DNA of 9,537 nucleotides from Nitrososphaerota archaeon (GCA_031283385.1 JAITBW010000073.1:1-9537), one strand, 5' to 3'. Counted from the stretch's first letter, positions 1 through 7,008 are shown. Made by a program: numbers and translations. Notes: a model not told the origin generated them from the sequence alone.

Positions 1-80
1 ACCGATTTAGCGGCTCGCTCAAAGAACATGCCCCGTACTTTATCGTGATTTTCAACATTTTGCGACCTTGTGAAAATCAT
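1..80 (-). CDS. Possible 5' end of a leftward gene, cut by the window edge
   Basis: Reading leftward from an ATG at 80-78, 26 codons stay open to the edge. The peptide begins MIFTRSQNVENHDKVRGMFF and continues charged and protein-like. I do not recognise it. A TATA-like stretch on the minus strand (ACATATAGAG, about 105-96) lies just over 20 bases upstream, which would suit a nearly leaderless transcript. No clear Shine-Dalgarno site is present. A second minus-strand frame from an ATG at 57-55 is also open to the edge, so the frame is not certain. If real, the gene is divergent from the thermosome gene and shares the 255-base region between them. Confidence 0.3.
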   Translation of the reverse strand, partial: MIFTRSQNVENHDKVRGMFFERAAKS

Positions 81-247
81 TACACTAACATATCTCTCTA
101 TATGTGAAGACTCTCAACAACAGAACACACGAACATATTTACTCAAAAGCAATATCCAACACTTACTATAACCGCAAATAAATTTTCTGAAAAAAATAAA
201 GCAAATTCAATTATGCTTTCTTATTTCAACAAATTAGCTTTTGAATG

Positions 248-264
248 TCCAGTGAAACACTGGA
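248..264. promoter_or_regulatory. Palindrome next to the thermosome promoter (candidate operator)
   Basis: TCCAGTG-AAA-CACTGGA is a perfect inverted repeat with 7-base arms and a 3-base spacer. It ends where the purine-rich BRE-like stretch of the thermosome promoter begins, so a dimeric regulator bound here would touch the TFB/TBP site. It lies upstream of the expected transcription start, so it is more likely a DNA site than an RNA hairpin. Archaeal chaperonin genes are commonly heat-regulated, but I recognise no known regulator consensus here. Outside the palindrome and the TATA box I see nothing definite in 81-335. Confidence 0.5.
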
Positions 265-276
265 AAAATTTATATG
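263..276 (+). promoter_or_regulatory. BRE/TATA box of the thermosome gene
   Basis: The purine-rich GGAAAAA (262-268) is followed by TTTATATG (269-276), a good match to an archaeal BRE plus box A. Transcription would be expected about 25 bases downstream, near 298-302, leaving a short leader of about 35 bases before the ATG at 336. That leader carries the SD-like GGTGA. Confidence 0.6.
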
Positions 277-335
277 TTCTTTTTGCTTGTTCCACTTTAC
301 TAATCTTAAATTAAAAATTATATTTGGTGAATATT

Positions 336-2009
336 ATGTCAACACAAGGTGGACAAGTTCCAGTTCTAGTATTAAAAGAAGGCACAGGAAGAACAATCGG
401 TCGCGAAGCACAAAGAAGCAACATTATGGCTGCAAAAATTGTGGCTGAAACAGTAAAGACAACATTAGGGCCATGTGGAATGGATAAGATGCTTGTAACT
501 GGTATGGGCGATATTGCAATTACAAATGATGGTGCTACTATTATGAAGGAGCTTGATGTTCAGCATCCAGCTGCTAAGATGCTCGTAGAGGTAGCAAAGG
601 CGCAAGATAATGAAGTTGGTGATGGCACAACAACTGCAGTTATTTTATCGGGTGAACTGCTTTCTAAAGCTGAAAGTTTGCTAGAACGAAATGTGCATCC
701 TACAGTTATTATTGAAGGCTTCAAAAAGGCAAGTGAGAAAGCCCAGAAAATTTTAGATACCGTAGCTATGTCCGTAGAATTTAGCGATGATAAAGTTATT
801 AGACAAATAGCTATGACTTCGCTTCATAGTAAAGGTATCAATATTGCACAAGATCACTTTACAAAACTACTTGTTGATGCAGTCAAACAAGTTGCAGAAA
901 AAATTGACGGCAAATACAAAGCTGACCTTGACCTAATTAAAGTGGTTAAAAAGCATGGTAAAAGCTTGGATGAATCTGAATTAGTTAAGGGTATGGTGCT
1001 TGACAAGGAAGTAGCTAGTTCACAAATGCCAAAAATCGTTGACAACGCCAAAATTGCCTTACTTAATGCAAAGCTTGAAATAGAAAAAACCGAATTCGAT
1101 GCTAAAATTAATATTGAAAGCCCTGACCAGATGCAGCTTTTCTTAGACGAAGAAGAAAACATGATTAAAGAAATGGTTGCATCCATCCAAAAATCAGGCG
1201 CAACTGTTGTCTTCTGTGAAAAAGGCATAGATGACATGGCACTACACTTCCTAGGGAAAGCCGGAATTTTAGCAGTAAAAAGCGTAAGTAGCAGCGATAT
1301 CGAAAAACTCGCCCGCGCAACAGGCGCAAGTATAGCTGCAAGCGTAAAAGACCTAGCAAAAGAAACCCTAGGCAACGCTAAACGTGTCGAAGAAGTTAAA
1401 ATCGGAGACGACAAACTTCTCTACATCCGCGACTGCAAAAACCCAAAAGCCGTGACACTAGTAATCCGCGGCGCATCAAACCATGTAATTGACGAGGCAG
1501 AACGCAGTCTCCACGACGGTTTATGCGTAATCCGAAACGTAATTGAAGACGGCAAATTCATTGCAGGCGGCGGCGCATCAGAGGCTGAACTAGCAAAAGG
1601 TCTACGTGCATACGCAGACACCGTAGGTGGACGCGAACAACTAGCCATTGAAGCATTCGCTGACGCCGTAGAGACAATTCCATTAACTCTCGCAGAAAAC
1701 GCTGGTTTAGACCCTATAGACATACTAGTTGCATTACGCAGTGCACACGAAAAGAAAGACAGCAAATACATGGGCATCGATGTAAACACAGGCAAAATCG
1801 TCTGCATGTGCACAAAAATGATCATCGAACCACTACGCGTCAAACAACAAGTTATAAAATCAGCCACAGAAGCCACTAACATGATACTCAAAATTGATGA
1901 CCTAATAAGCATCAAAGGCGGCAGTAAAATGCCACCAATGCCACCTGGAGGAATGGGTGGTATGGGCGGAATGGGTGGCATGGGTGGTATGGGCGGAATG
2001 CCCTATTAA
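336..2009 (+). CDS. ths: Thermosome (group II chaperonin, TCP-1/Cpn60) subunit
   Basis: This is a subunit of the archaeal cytosolic double-ring chaperonin, which folds proteins with ATP and a built-in lid and needs no GroES. The 557-residue length is typical. The N-terminal equatorial domain has the TLGPxGMDKM nucleotide loop (43-52), the ITNDGATI segment (62-69) and the GDGTTT motif with the ATPase aspartate (D96). The apical domain is in the middle. The return to the equatorial domain has GGGASE (411-416) and [10 protein letters not shown]. The C-terminus is a GGM-repeat tail ending in PY, typical of thermosomes. I chose ATG 336 because GGTGA lies 5 bases upstream; an in-frame TTG at 324 would add four residues and overlap that site. 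One oddity is Cys47 in the GPxG loop, where I expect Arg or Lys in most archaeal homologues. Third-base usage also shifts from T/G-rich to C/A-rich around base 1200. Only one subunit is in the window, so alpha/beta type cannot be assigned. Confidence 0.97.
   Translation: MSTQGGQVPVLVLKEGTGRTIGREAQRSNIMAAKIVAETVKTTLGPCGMDKMLVTGMGDIAITNDGATIMKELDVQHPAAKMLVEVAKAQDNEVGDGTTTAVILSGELLSKAESLLERNVHPTVIIEGFKKASEKAQKILDTVAMSVEFSDDKVIRQIAMTSLHSKGINIAQDHFTKLLVDAVKQVAEKIDGKYKADLDLIKVVKKHGKSLDESELVKGMVLDKEVASSQMPKIVDNAKIALLNAKLEIEKTEFDAKINIESPDQMQLFLDEEENMIKEMVASIQKSGATVVFCEKGIDDMALHFLGKAGILAVKSVSSSDIEKLARATGASIAASVKDLAKETLGNAKRVEEVKIGDDKLLYIRDCKNPKAVTLVIRGASNHVIDEAERSLHDGLCVIRNVIEDGKFIAGGGASEAELAKGLRAYADTVGGREQLAIEAFADAVETIPLTLAENAGLDPIDILVALRSAHEKKDSKYMGIDVNTGKIVCMCTKMIIEPLRVKQQVIKSATEATNMILKIDDLISIKGGSKMPPMPPGGMGGMGGMGGMGGMGGMPY
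1947..2000 (+). repeat. Six 9-bp repeats encoding the GGM tail
   Basis: Six tandem Gly-Gly-Met units are encoded by 9-base repeats, just before Pro-Tyr-stop. The glycine codons vary between GGT, GGC and GGA, so the repeat is not a freshly slipped array. In chaperonins this flexible tail points into the folding cavity. Copy number is expected to vary among relatives. Confidence 0.9.
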
Positions 2010-2057
2010 CCCGGCTATTTTTTGTAATTTTTAAAATTATTTTTTTGTTTTTCTTAT
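2010..2057 (+). terminator. T-rich terminator after the thermosome gene
   Basis: Directly after the stop there are several T runs on the plus strand (within 2019-2056), including stretches of six and seven T. There is no strong GC hairpin. U-rich tracts of this type are the usual archaeal termination signal. Confidence 0.6.
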
Positions 2058-2094
2058 TAATAATTTGCTTTTTAATTATCGCGCTACTGTTAGA

Positions 2095-2104
2095 CTTATA
2101 TTTT
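2095..2104 (+). promoter_or_regulatory. TATA-like box for thyA
   Basis: CTTATATTTT lies about 45-50 bases before the chosen thyA ATG. A start of transcription near 2122-2127 would leave about 20 bases of leader with the SD site GGAG. This fits a separate promoter after the thermosome terminator. Confidence 0.45.
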
Positions 2105-2145
2105 TGGAAAGCCGTAAATTAGTTATAGGGGTTTTTGGAGAACAT

Positions 2146-2868
2146 ATGAAGCATATAAAAATTTCAGCGTTTGACTGTCCTGATGCTTGGTTTAAAGCTT
2201 TAAGCAGAATCTGGTATGAAGGCGACATTTTTCCTGTCGGTTTTGGTTCTGAGGAGACAGAAACAAAAAAATTAAACCTTACAATCGAAATTGAACACCC
2301 TGAAAACAGACCTCTCGTAAGTGATAAGGCTTCATGTGACTTCAAATATGTTCAAGGATATGCACTTGAGTACTTGTGGTGCGGCGAAAAACAGGAAGAC
2401 GAAACTTATACCTATGGCAGTCGATTAAATAATCCTGTAAACCAAATTCAAGAAGCTATAAACAGATATACCGAAGAGCAAAAAGACCGTCAAGTCACTA
2501 TGGTAATAAGACATCCTGAAGACATCAAAAAATTTTATGACAACAACAAAAAAAGCGAGCCACCCTGTTTAAGCTTAATTGACACTGAAATTTCAGATGG
2601 AAAACTACACTTAACCTGCTACTTCCGCAGCTGGGACGCCTTTGGCGGCTTACCCGCAAACATTGCAGGCCTACAACTCTTTAACGAAGCATTTGTAGAC
2701 GAAATAAACAAACAAGGCAACTTAACCTTAAAACCAGGAAAATTAATCTTCCATAGCAAAAACTGCCACATATACCAACGACAATACAATCTTATCAAAG
2801 AATTACTAGAACCTAAAGACAACACCAAACGTTTAGCCAAAACAATAACAGACAAAAAAGAAACATAA
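2146..2868 (+). CDS. thyA: Thymidylate synthase, archaeal ThyA type
   Basis: This enzyme makes dTMP from dUMP by reductive methylation with a methylene-carrying folate-type cofactor; in some archaea the pterin carrier may differ. The protein has 240 residues, shorter than bacterial ThyA (E. coli has 264) and like the archaeal subfamily. The nucleophilic cysteine is C141 in PPCLSL. Then come RSWDAFGGLPANIAGL (161-176), whose R161, S162, D164 and N172 match the dUMP-binding RSxD...N of the family, and HIY (208-210), matching the H/Y pair that contacts dUMP ribose. Arginines before the nucleophile (DRQVTMVIRHPED) fit the phosphate-binding arginines of the partner subunit. I chose ATG 2146 because GGAG lies 5 bases upstream; the frame is open back to 2065, but that extension would be unusual and would start upstream of the predicted promoter. 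The C-terminal KKET tail is lysine-rich and lacks an obvious bacterial-style closing segment. Confidence 0.88.
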   Translation: MKHIKISAFDCPDAWFKALSRIWYEGDIFPVGFGSEETETKKLNLTIEIEHPENRPLVSDKASCDFKYVQGYALEYLWCGEKQEDETYTYGSRLNNPVNQIQEAINRYTEEQKDRQVTMVIRHPEDIKKFYDNNKKSEPPCLSLIDTEISDGKLHLTCYFRSWDAFGGLPANIAGLQLFNEAFVDEINKQGNLTLKPGKLIFHSKNCHIYQRQYNLIKELLEPKDNTKRLAKTITDKKET

Positions 2869-2886
2869 ACCTCAAAAACACACTCT

Positions 2887-2910
2887 ACTAAACAAACTAG
2901 TTTTTTTAGT
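2887..2910 (+). terminator. Hairpin plus T-run after thyA
   Basis: ACTAAA (2887-2892) pairs with TTTAGT (2905-2910). The inner AAAC/GTTT can extend the stem, and seven T's lie at 2901-2907. The position 18 bases after the thyA stop fits a terminator. The stem is AT-rich and weak, so the T-run may be the real signal. Confidence 0.45.
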
Positions 2911-2914
2911 AACA

Positions 2915-2927
2915 ATTAAGCCTTAAT
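2915..2927. promoter_or_regulatory. Short palindrome before the DUF2096-like gene
   Basis: ATTAAG-C-CTTAAT is a perfect 6-base inverted repeat with a 1-base centre, 38-50 bases before the ATG at 2965. The position overlaps where a TATA box for this gene would be expected, and CTTAAT itself is a weak TATA candidate. The repeat is AT-rich and could be chance. Confidence 0.25.
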
Positions 2928-2964
2928 AGTTACAAAAGATTACCCTTAACTGGAGTTTACACTC

Positions 2965-3480
2965 ATGGATCATATGGTCATCTGGAAAACTCTTGAAACC
3001 CTCCTAATTGAACTCCGAAAAACAAACATACAAATCCCAGTAAACATACTCGAAGATTTACGAACAGCAAGATCTATACTTGAAATATCCTACAGCGAAG
3101 ACGCTTCTGAGGAAACCACCGCAAAAGCCGAAGTATACCTAACAAATGTCAAAGCATACATAATAGACCAAGCCCAAAAAACCTTTGACCCCCCAGTAGT
3201 AAATGAATGGCTAACCCGCCTCAAACACGACACAATACCAACAATTAAAGAAAAACCTGCTGAAACACCCAAAGATAAATTTGTAATTGACACACCTCGC
3301 AACCAACACTGGATACGTATTGAAACAGACCACAATAAATTACCTGAAGAACATGTACTCAAATTAGCCAAAAAATGGAATTTAACAGTTAACAAACAAA
3401 CCGACAACCGACTTATACTATATGGACAACTAGACGACATTAAGGCATTTGTAAAACAAATAGCCACCAAAACTGCCTAA
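2965..3480 (+). CDS. Small archaeal protein, DUF2096-like
   Basis: A soluble protein of 171 residues with no signal peptide or membrane segment. The N-terminal half is predicted helical (roughly 5-70), with the pattern WKTLETLLIELRK..IQIPVNILEDLRTAR. A proline- and lysine-rich linker follows (about 88-105), then a mixed alpha/beta C-terminal part with WIRIETD, LPEEHVLKLAKKWNL and RLILYGQLDDIKAFVKQI. This layout resembles the archaeal DUF2096 family as I remember it; family membership should be treated as probable, and no function is known. GGAG at 2952-2955, 9 bases before ATG 2965, supports the start; ATG 2974 is an alternative. It lies between thyA and a radical SAM gene, each with its own signals, so an operon is not evident. 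Confidence 0.75.
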   Translation: MDHMVIWKTLETLLIELRKTNIQIPVNILEDLRTARSILEISYSEDASEETTAKAEVYLTNVKAYIIDQAQKTFDPPVVNEWLTRLKHDTIPTIKEKPAETPKDKFVIDTPRNQHWIRIETDHNKLPEEHVLKLAKKWNLTVNKQTDNRLILYGQLDDIKAFVKQIATKTA

Positions 3481-3481
3481 C

Positions 3482-3503
3482 ATTTTTACTTCAAAAATTT
3501 TTC
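3482..3503 (+). terminator. T-rich tract after the DUF2096-like gene
   Basis: Two T5 runs within 22 bases after the stop flank an AAAAATTTTT self-complementary stretch. This fits an archaeal U-tract terminator. No GC stem is present. Confidence 0.4.
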
Positions 3504-3516
3504 TGCTACAACTTAT

Positions 3517-3527
3517 CTTTTATACTT
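3517..3527 (+). promoter_or_regulatory. TATA-like box for the leader ORF / radical SAM operon
   Basis: CTTTTATACTT is a plausible box A. Initiation near 3548-3553 would leave a leader of about 50-55 bases before the small ORF at 3606 and about 100 bases before the radical SAM start. A second AT-rich candidate (CTTATTAAA, 3549-3557) would give a shorter leader. TTAAC (3526-3530) and GTTAA (3542-3546) form a weak inverted repeat just downstream. Confidence 0.4.
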
Positions 3528-3605
3528 AACCGAGTTATTCAGTTAAAGCTTATTAAATCGTAAACATATCAACATGTAAGCAGAAAATCAAACGAGGCAA
3601 AAATC

Positions 3606-3653
3606 GTGCTCCTTTACTTACCCATAAAACCTCTACGGAGAAATATTAATTGA
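3606..3653 (+). CDS. 15-residue leader ORF coupled to the radical SAM gene
   Basis: A GTG at 3606 opens 15 codons (MLLYLPIKPLRRNIN) ending at TGA 3651-3653. GAGG at 3594-3597, 8 bases before the GTG, is a well-placed SD site. The stop overlaps the TTG start of the next gene (TTG 3650-3652, TGA 3651-3653), and the SD of that gene (GGAG 3637-3640) lies inside the small ORF. This geometry is typical of translational coupling. No repeated codon runs indicate classic amino-acid attenuation. The ORF is short enough to arise by chance, so its translation is unproven. Confidence 0.4.
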   Translation: MLLYLPIKPLRRNIN

Positions 3654-5023
3654 TCTTATTAATGACCACCGCACCTCCCTCCAACGCACCATGGTTTCAC
3701 GGAAAAAGACTCCCACCACTTGGACTTATGTACATAGCAGCCGCCTTAGAACAAGCCGGGCATGAAGTACAAATGCTCGACAACTATCTAATGCAGCAAA
3801 GCACTGAAGAAGTCCAACAACTAGTCTTAAAACTACAACCCACTATTGTCGGTATAACCTGCGGAAGTGCCACATACAAAAAATGTGTCGAAACAGCACA
3901 GGTAATCAAACAGGTAGCTCCAAAATGCAAAATCATCGTAGGCGGCTGGCACGCATCTTACATGCCTGAAAGCTTACTTGAAACCCCTGAAATCGACTAC
4001 GCCGTTATGGGCGAAGGCGAACAGGCAATAACAAACCTCGCCGCTTTCATTATGAAAGAGGATTACATAGGAGCCTCAAATGTAGCAGGAATAGCCTGCA
4101 GAAGCAGCTCAGGCGTCATAAAAAATGAACCTAAATTCATCAACATGGACGAATTACCATTCCCAGCGCGCCATCTCTTACCACTAGAAAAATATGACCG
4201 TAATATTGAATTCTTAAAAGCTAAACCTGTGGACATTATGAGTATAAGCCGAGGTTGCACCTTTAACTGTGGTTTTTGCGAAACAAAAAAACTCTGGGGA
4301 AATATTAACCGACAATTCAGTCCGCAACGCGTCATAGCGGAAGTAAACGATTTAGTAAATAAATACGGTACCAAAGGGATCTATTTTATCAACGACAATT
4401 TTACCATGCGCAAAAACCAAACAGCAGAGTTATGCGATTTACTGATTAAAAGTAAACTTGATATCGAATGGGTCTGCGATACCCGCGTTGATCTTGTTAA
4501 CCAAGAAATTCTAGAGAAAATGGCTTCTGCGGGCTGTAAAACTATATGGTTTGGTATAGAATCTGGTTCACAAAAAGTTCTCGATCATATCAATCGTAAT
4601 ATAACTTTGGAACAAATACAAGACGCCTTCAAGATGTGTCGCAAAGCCGACATTCAAATTGCCTGTTCATTTATGTTAGGTATGCCTAGCGAAACTAGAG
4701 AAGATTTAATGGCTTCTTATCGGTTCGCTGAAAAACTTGACGCTGACTGGTGCCAATTTAACGTGTTTATTGCTTATCCCGATAGTCCACTATGGCGTGA
4801 AATGCTTGAGACAGGTAAATATACACAGCTTGATGATTTTCTCTACAGTTACAAAACAGACGAGTTTGACTACGATGAACTTATGCGTATACAAAAACAG
4901 TTCTTCAAAGACTATCACCGTGCGCCAAAACGCATTCTAAATCGTATTCAAAGAGAGGGTGTACTAAATTTTGCCAAACGACGACTCAGTTTAAAGCCTG
5001 TTGACAATGCCGGTATAGCATAA
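3650..5023 (+). CDS. B12-binding radical SAM enzyme 1 (BchE-like class)
   Basis: This 457-residue enzyme combines an N-terminal cobalamin-binding Rossmann domain (about 1-150) with a radical SAM barrel (about 195-400). The B12 part has PPLGLMYIAAALEQ (22-35) and GG (98-99) but lacks the DxHxxG lower-ligand histidine (DNYLMQ at 44-49). The radical SAM cluster motif is C203-x3-C207-x2-C210 in SRGCTFNCGFC. FGIESGSQ is the SAM-contact glycine/glutamate region. The family includes methylases and ring- or carbon-bond-forming enzymes for pigments, hopanoids and lipids; the substrate here is unknown. The start is TTG 3650 with GGAG 9 bases upstream; the codon just before it is TAA, and MILLMTTAPP matches the usual first strand. 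The C-terminus is strongly basic (KDYHRAPKRILNRIQ...FAKRR), perhaps membrane-facing. The reductase gene follows after 30 bases, so co-transcription is likely. Confidence 0.9.
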   Translation: MILLMTTAPPSNAPWFHGKRLPPLGLMYIAAALEQAGHEVQMLDNYLMQQSTEEVQQLVLKLQPTIVGITCGSATYKKCVETAQVIKQVAPKCKIIVGGWHASYMPESLLETPEIDYAVMGEGEQAITNLAAFIMKEDYIGASNVAGIACRSSSGVIKNEPKFINMDELPFPARHLLPLEKYDRNIEFLKAKPVDIMSISRGCTFNCGFCETKKLWGNINRQFSPQRVIAEVNDLVNKYGTKGIYFINDNFTMRKNQTAELCDLLIKSKLDIEWVCDTRVDLVNQEILEKMASAGCKTIWFGIESGSQKVLDHINRNITLEQIQDAFKMCRKADIQIACSFMLGMPSETREDLMASYRFAEKLDADWCQFNVFIAYPDSPLWREMLETGKYTQLDDFLYSYKTDEFDYDELMRIQKQFFKDYHRAPKRILNRIQREGVLNFAKRRLSLKPVDNAGIA

Positions 5024-5047
5024 TAGATCGATAGATAGGTAGGTGGG
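5024..5047 (+). repeat. Degenerate tetranucleotide repeat holding the next SD site
   Basis: The 30-base gap between the radical SAM and reductase genes is almost wholly six 4-base units: TAGA TCGA TAGA TAGG TAGG TGGG. The last units supply the AGGTG-type SD site (from 5041) for the TTG start at 5054. Slippage here would move or weaken that site. Confidence 0.6.
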
Positions 5048-5053
5048 ATGTAG

Positions 5054-6154
5054 TTGCAGACGCGGAGGCTTGGCAGAACAAATCTTGATGTGTCTGTAAT
5101 CAGCTTTGGTGGAACGTGGATCTCTGAAATAGACACATCTGATGCTATACCCGTTGTCAGGCGAGCTTTTGACTTGGGTATTAACTATTTCGACACTGCC
5201 CGTTGGGATGGAGATAGCGAAACCAAAATTGGTTACGCCCTAAAAGACGTTCGGGATCAATGTATCATAGCCACAAAAACAGGTTCTAGAACAAAAAAAG
5301 AATCTGTTGAAGACCTAAAAAACAGCATACAACTTCTCCAAACTGACCACGTTGACATAATTCAATTACACGGCATAGATGACGAAAAAACACTAACAAA
5401 AGCAATAAGCTCAGACGGTGCTCTACAAACTTGTAAAAAAGCCCAAAAAGAAAAACTAACAAAATTCATCGGCATAACTGGACACAAACCACAAATTTTA
5501 GCCAAAGCTATCAAAACAGGCGAATTTGACACAGTACTTGTACCCCTAAACATAGTAACTCGCCAAGCTGAAGAAGAACTCTTACCCACCGCTAAAGACT
5601 TAGACGTTGGCGTACTAGCTATGAAACCACTTTCAGCAAAAACATCAAACCTTATAACCTGCACATATCAACCCTCCCTATCACTTGTATCTGATGAACC
5701 TGAACTCAAAGCACTACTTGGACAAAACAACAAACAAGTAATCCACAGCCTTCTCAGATACACCCTATCAAAAGACATCGCCTCAGCAGTTATAGGCTTA
5801 CGTTCAATCACTGAAGTTGAAACCGCCGCTAGCGTCGGAATAAATTATCAAGATCTAACAGATATAGAGAAAAAACGTTTCAACTTTAAACTTGAAACTT
5901 ACTGCCGAGACTGCGGCTTATGCATGCCCTGCCCTGAAAAAATCAACATACCCGCAATATTACGCTTCCACTCTTTCCACTCAAATTACAGACTAAAAAA
6001 CTGGGCACGTAACTTATACACAGGATTAGAAATAAAACCCGACAAATGCACCCAATGTGGCATATGCCAACAAAAATGTCCCTACAACCTACCCATAGAA
6101 TGCATGCTACAAGAAGCACACAAAAAACTCAGTTTTTCTGAAACAAACAAATAA
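5054..6154 (+). CDS. Aldo/keto reductase fused to a C-terminal [4Fe-4S] domain
   Basis: A 366-residue protein with an aldo/keto reductase barrel (about 1-270) and a ferredoxin-like tail (about 280-355). MQTRRLGRTNLDVSVISFGG is a canonical reductase start, which supports TTG 5054. Of the catalytic tetrad, D47 (FDTA), K75 (ATK) and H106 (QLH) are present, but the tyrosine position in DTAxxYGxSE is Asp52 (DTARWDGDSE). The tail has C284-x2-C287-x2-C290-x2-C293-P and C332-x2-C335-x2-C338-x3-C342-P, enough for two [4Fe-4S] clusters, as in the COG1453-like reductases of anaerobes. The substrate is unknown; with the tyrosine missing, ordinary carbonyl reduction may be altered. Adjacency to a radical SAM gene suggests a redox partner role, which is inference. 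Its 3' end overlaps the convergent methyltransferase by 26 bases. Confidence 0.92.
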   Translation: MQTRRLGRTNLDVSVISFGGTWISEIDTSDAIPVVRRAFDLGINYFDTARWDGDSETKIGYALKDVRDQCIIATKTGSRTKKESVEDLKNSIQLLQTDHVDIIQLHGIDDEKTLTKAISSDGALQTCKKAQKEKLTKFIGITGHKPQILAKAIKTGEFDTVLVPLNIVTRQAEEELLPTAKDLDVGVLAMKPLSAKTSNLITCTYQPSLSLVSDEPELKALLGQNNKQVIHSLLRYTLSKDIASAVIGLRSITEVETAASVGINYQDLTDIEKKRFNFKLETYCRDCGLCMPCPEKINIPAILRFHSFHSNYRLKNWARNLYTGLEIKPDKCTQCGICQQKCPYNLPIECMLQEAHKKLSFSETNK

Positions 6155-6836
6155 ATGTCGCTGTTGGCGCACCCCACTCAGGCGAATATGTCTTCGATTG
6201 AAGCAAAGTAAACTTTTCACCCAGCATATGCTGAAACCTCTCTATAGTAAACCAATTCTTATGCGCATCATACCGCAAACCCTCTATACCCTCTGGCGCC
6301 TCCAAAATCAGCAACCCCTTAGGTTTTAAAACTCGATAAGCATCATCAAGAAAACGTTGAGGATTCCAAAGATGCTCAACAACCTCCGAAGCTAAAACAA
6401 CATCAAAAACTTCCGATTTGAACGCCAAATTTTCTGCATCTCCAGCAAAAACATTTGAAACACCCCGTTTATGCGCCATTGGTGTAATTGTAGGCAAATC
6501 AAAACCAGTCACAGAATTACCTTGCATTGCAACTGGTTCACTTACTACTCCATCACCACAACCCACATCCAAAACATTTAGATTCTTACCTCCAACACTA
6601 ATCATTTTAAGAAAAGTCTTAATCCTCGCCTGATTTAGAGGTCTTGCATAAGAAACTGCTGTACTATGTTGGAACGCTGCAGTGTATGTGTCATATTTCT
6701 GCCACTCAATCCAACCTTTACGACTCGTATTTCGACGACGATACAGCGTTTCCCGTATGATAATATGCTGTAACTGCTTCGGATTCCTAAGGAGCCACAT
6801 TATACCGTGAATATACTTTTTGATGCCGCTTGACAT
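6129..6836 (-). CDS. Class I SAM-dependent methyltransferase
   Basis: A 235-residue methyltransferase of the Methyltransf_11/UbiE-like fold. Motif I is VLDVGCGDG (88-96); D113 in VTGFDLP is the ribose-binding acidic residue; FDVVLASEVVEHLWNP (144-159) and the VLKPKGLLILEAPE strand (169-182) complete the SAM-binding core. Acceptor specificity cannot be read. The first 60 residues are basic and aromatic (IMWLLRNPKQL, IIIRETLYRRR), which could be a membrane-surface or substrate-binding segment. ATG 6836 has no SD site, but a minus-strand TATA-like box lies about 27 bases upstream, so a leaderless message would begin at this ATG. An internal Met13 is an alternative start. The gene is convergent with the reductase and divergent from the next radical SAM gene. 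Confidence 0.88.
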   Translation of the reverse strand: MSSGIKKYIHGIMWLLRNPKQLQHIIIRETLYRRRNTSRKGWIEWQKYDTYTAAFQHSTAVSYARPLNQARIKTFLKMISVGGKNLNVLDVGCGDGVVSEPVAMQGNSVTGFDLPTITPMAHKRGVSNVFAGDAENLAFKSEVFDVVLASEVVEHLWNPQRFLDDAYRVLKPKGLLILEAPEGIEGLRYDAHKNWFTIERFQHMLGEKFTLLQSKTYSPEWGAPTATFICLFQKN

Positions 6837-6858
6837 TAACTTTTAATTGTCTACTCTC

Positions 6859-6868
6859 TATAATTTAA
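6859..6868 (-). promoter_or_regulatory. TATA-like box for the methyltransferase
   Basis: On the minus strand this reads TTAAATTATA, centred near 6863. The expected start of transcription falls at about 6836, the first base of the ATG, so the transcript would be leaderless. This agrees with the absence of an SD site. Confidence 0.45.
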
Positions 6869-6912
6869 GCATTACAGCATTTAACAAAACATAAAACAAT
6901 TATACGCCACAG

Positions 6913-6932
6913 AAGACACATAAATATGTCTT
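6913..6932. promoter_or_regulatory. Imperfect palindrome in the divergent intergenic region
   Basis: AAGACA-CATAAATA-TGTCTT has perfect 6-base arms; with one mismatch the pairing continues almost to the centre. It lies about 45 bases upstream of the methyltransferase TATA box and about 115 bases before the TATA box of the rightward radical SAM gene. A shared operator is possible. A hairpin terminator is less likely because no gene ends here. Apart from this site, the inverted repeat at 7009-7031 and the promoters, I see nothing definite in 6837-7096. Confidence 0.35.
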
Positions 6933-7008
6933 ATTTCTTTACAACACACGGTTCCCCCTCAAAATATCCTCAAAAAACTTCGTGTACGCAGCCTTTTTTA
7001 GATATTGC

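Noticed and set aside
324..335. TTG at 324 as the thermosome start
   Set aside because: It overlaps the SD-like GGTGA that serves ATG 336, and [10 protein letters not shown] is the usual type of N-terminus.
245..448. Plus-strand frame of 67 codons across the thermosome start
   Set aside because: It covers the promoter and the first third of a kilobase in another frame of a strongly supported gene; its Ser/Arg-rich content looks like an out-of-frame reading.
1421..1981. Long minus-strand frame opposite the thermosome 3' half, starting [12 protein letters not shown]
   Set aside because: The proline repeat is simply the reverse reading of the GGM tail; no family is recognised. The similar minus-strand frame at 854-1414 was rejected for the same reason.
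2065..2145. 27-residue N-terminal extension of thyA
   Set aside because: It begins upstream of the likely TATA box and lacks an SD; ATG 2146 has GGAG at good spacing.
3090..3470. Minus-strand frame opposite the DUF2096-like gene
   Set aside because: Antisense shadow rich in Ser, Cys and Leu, with no start signal or family pattern.
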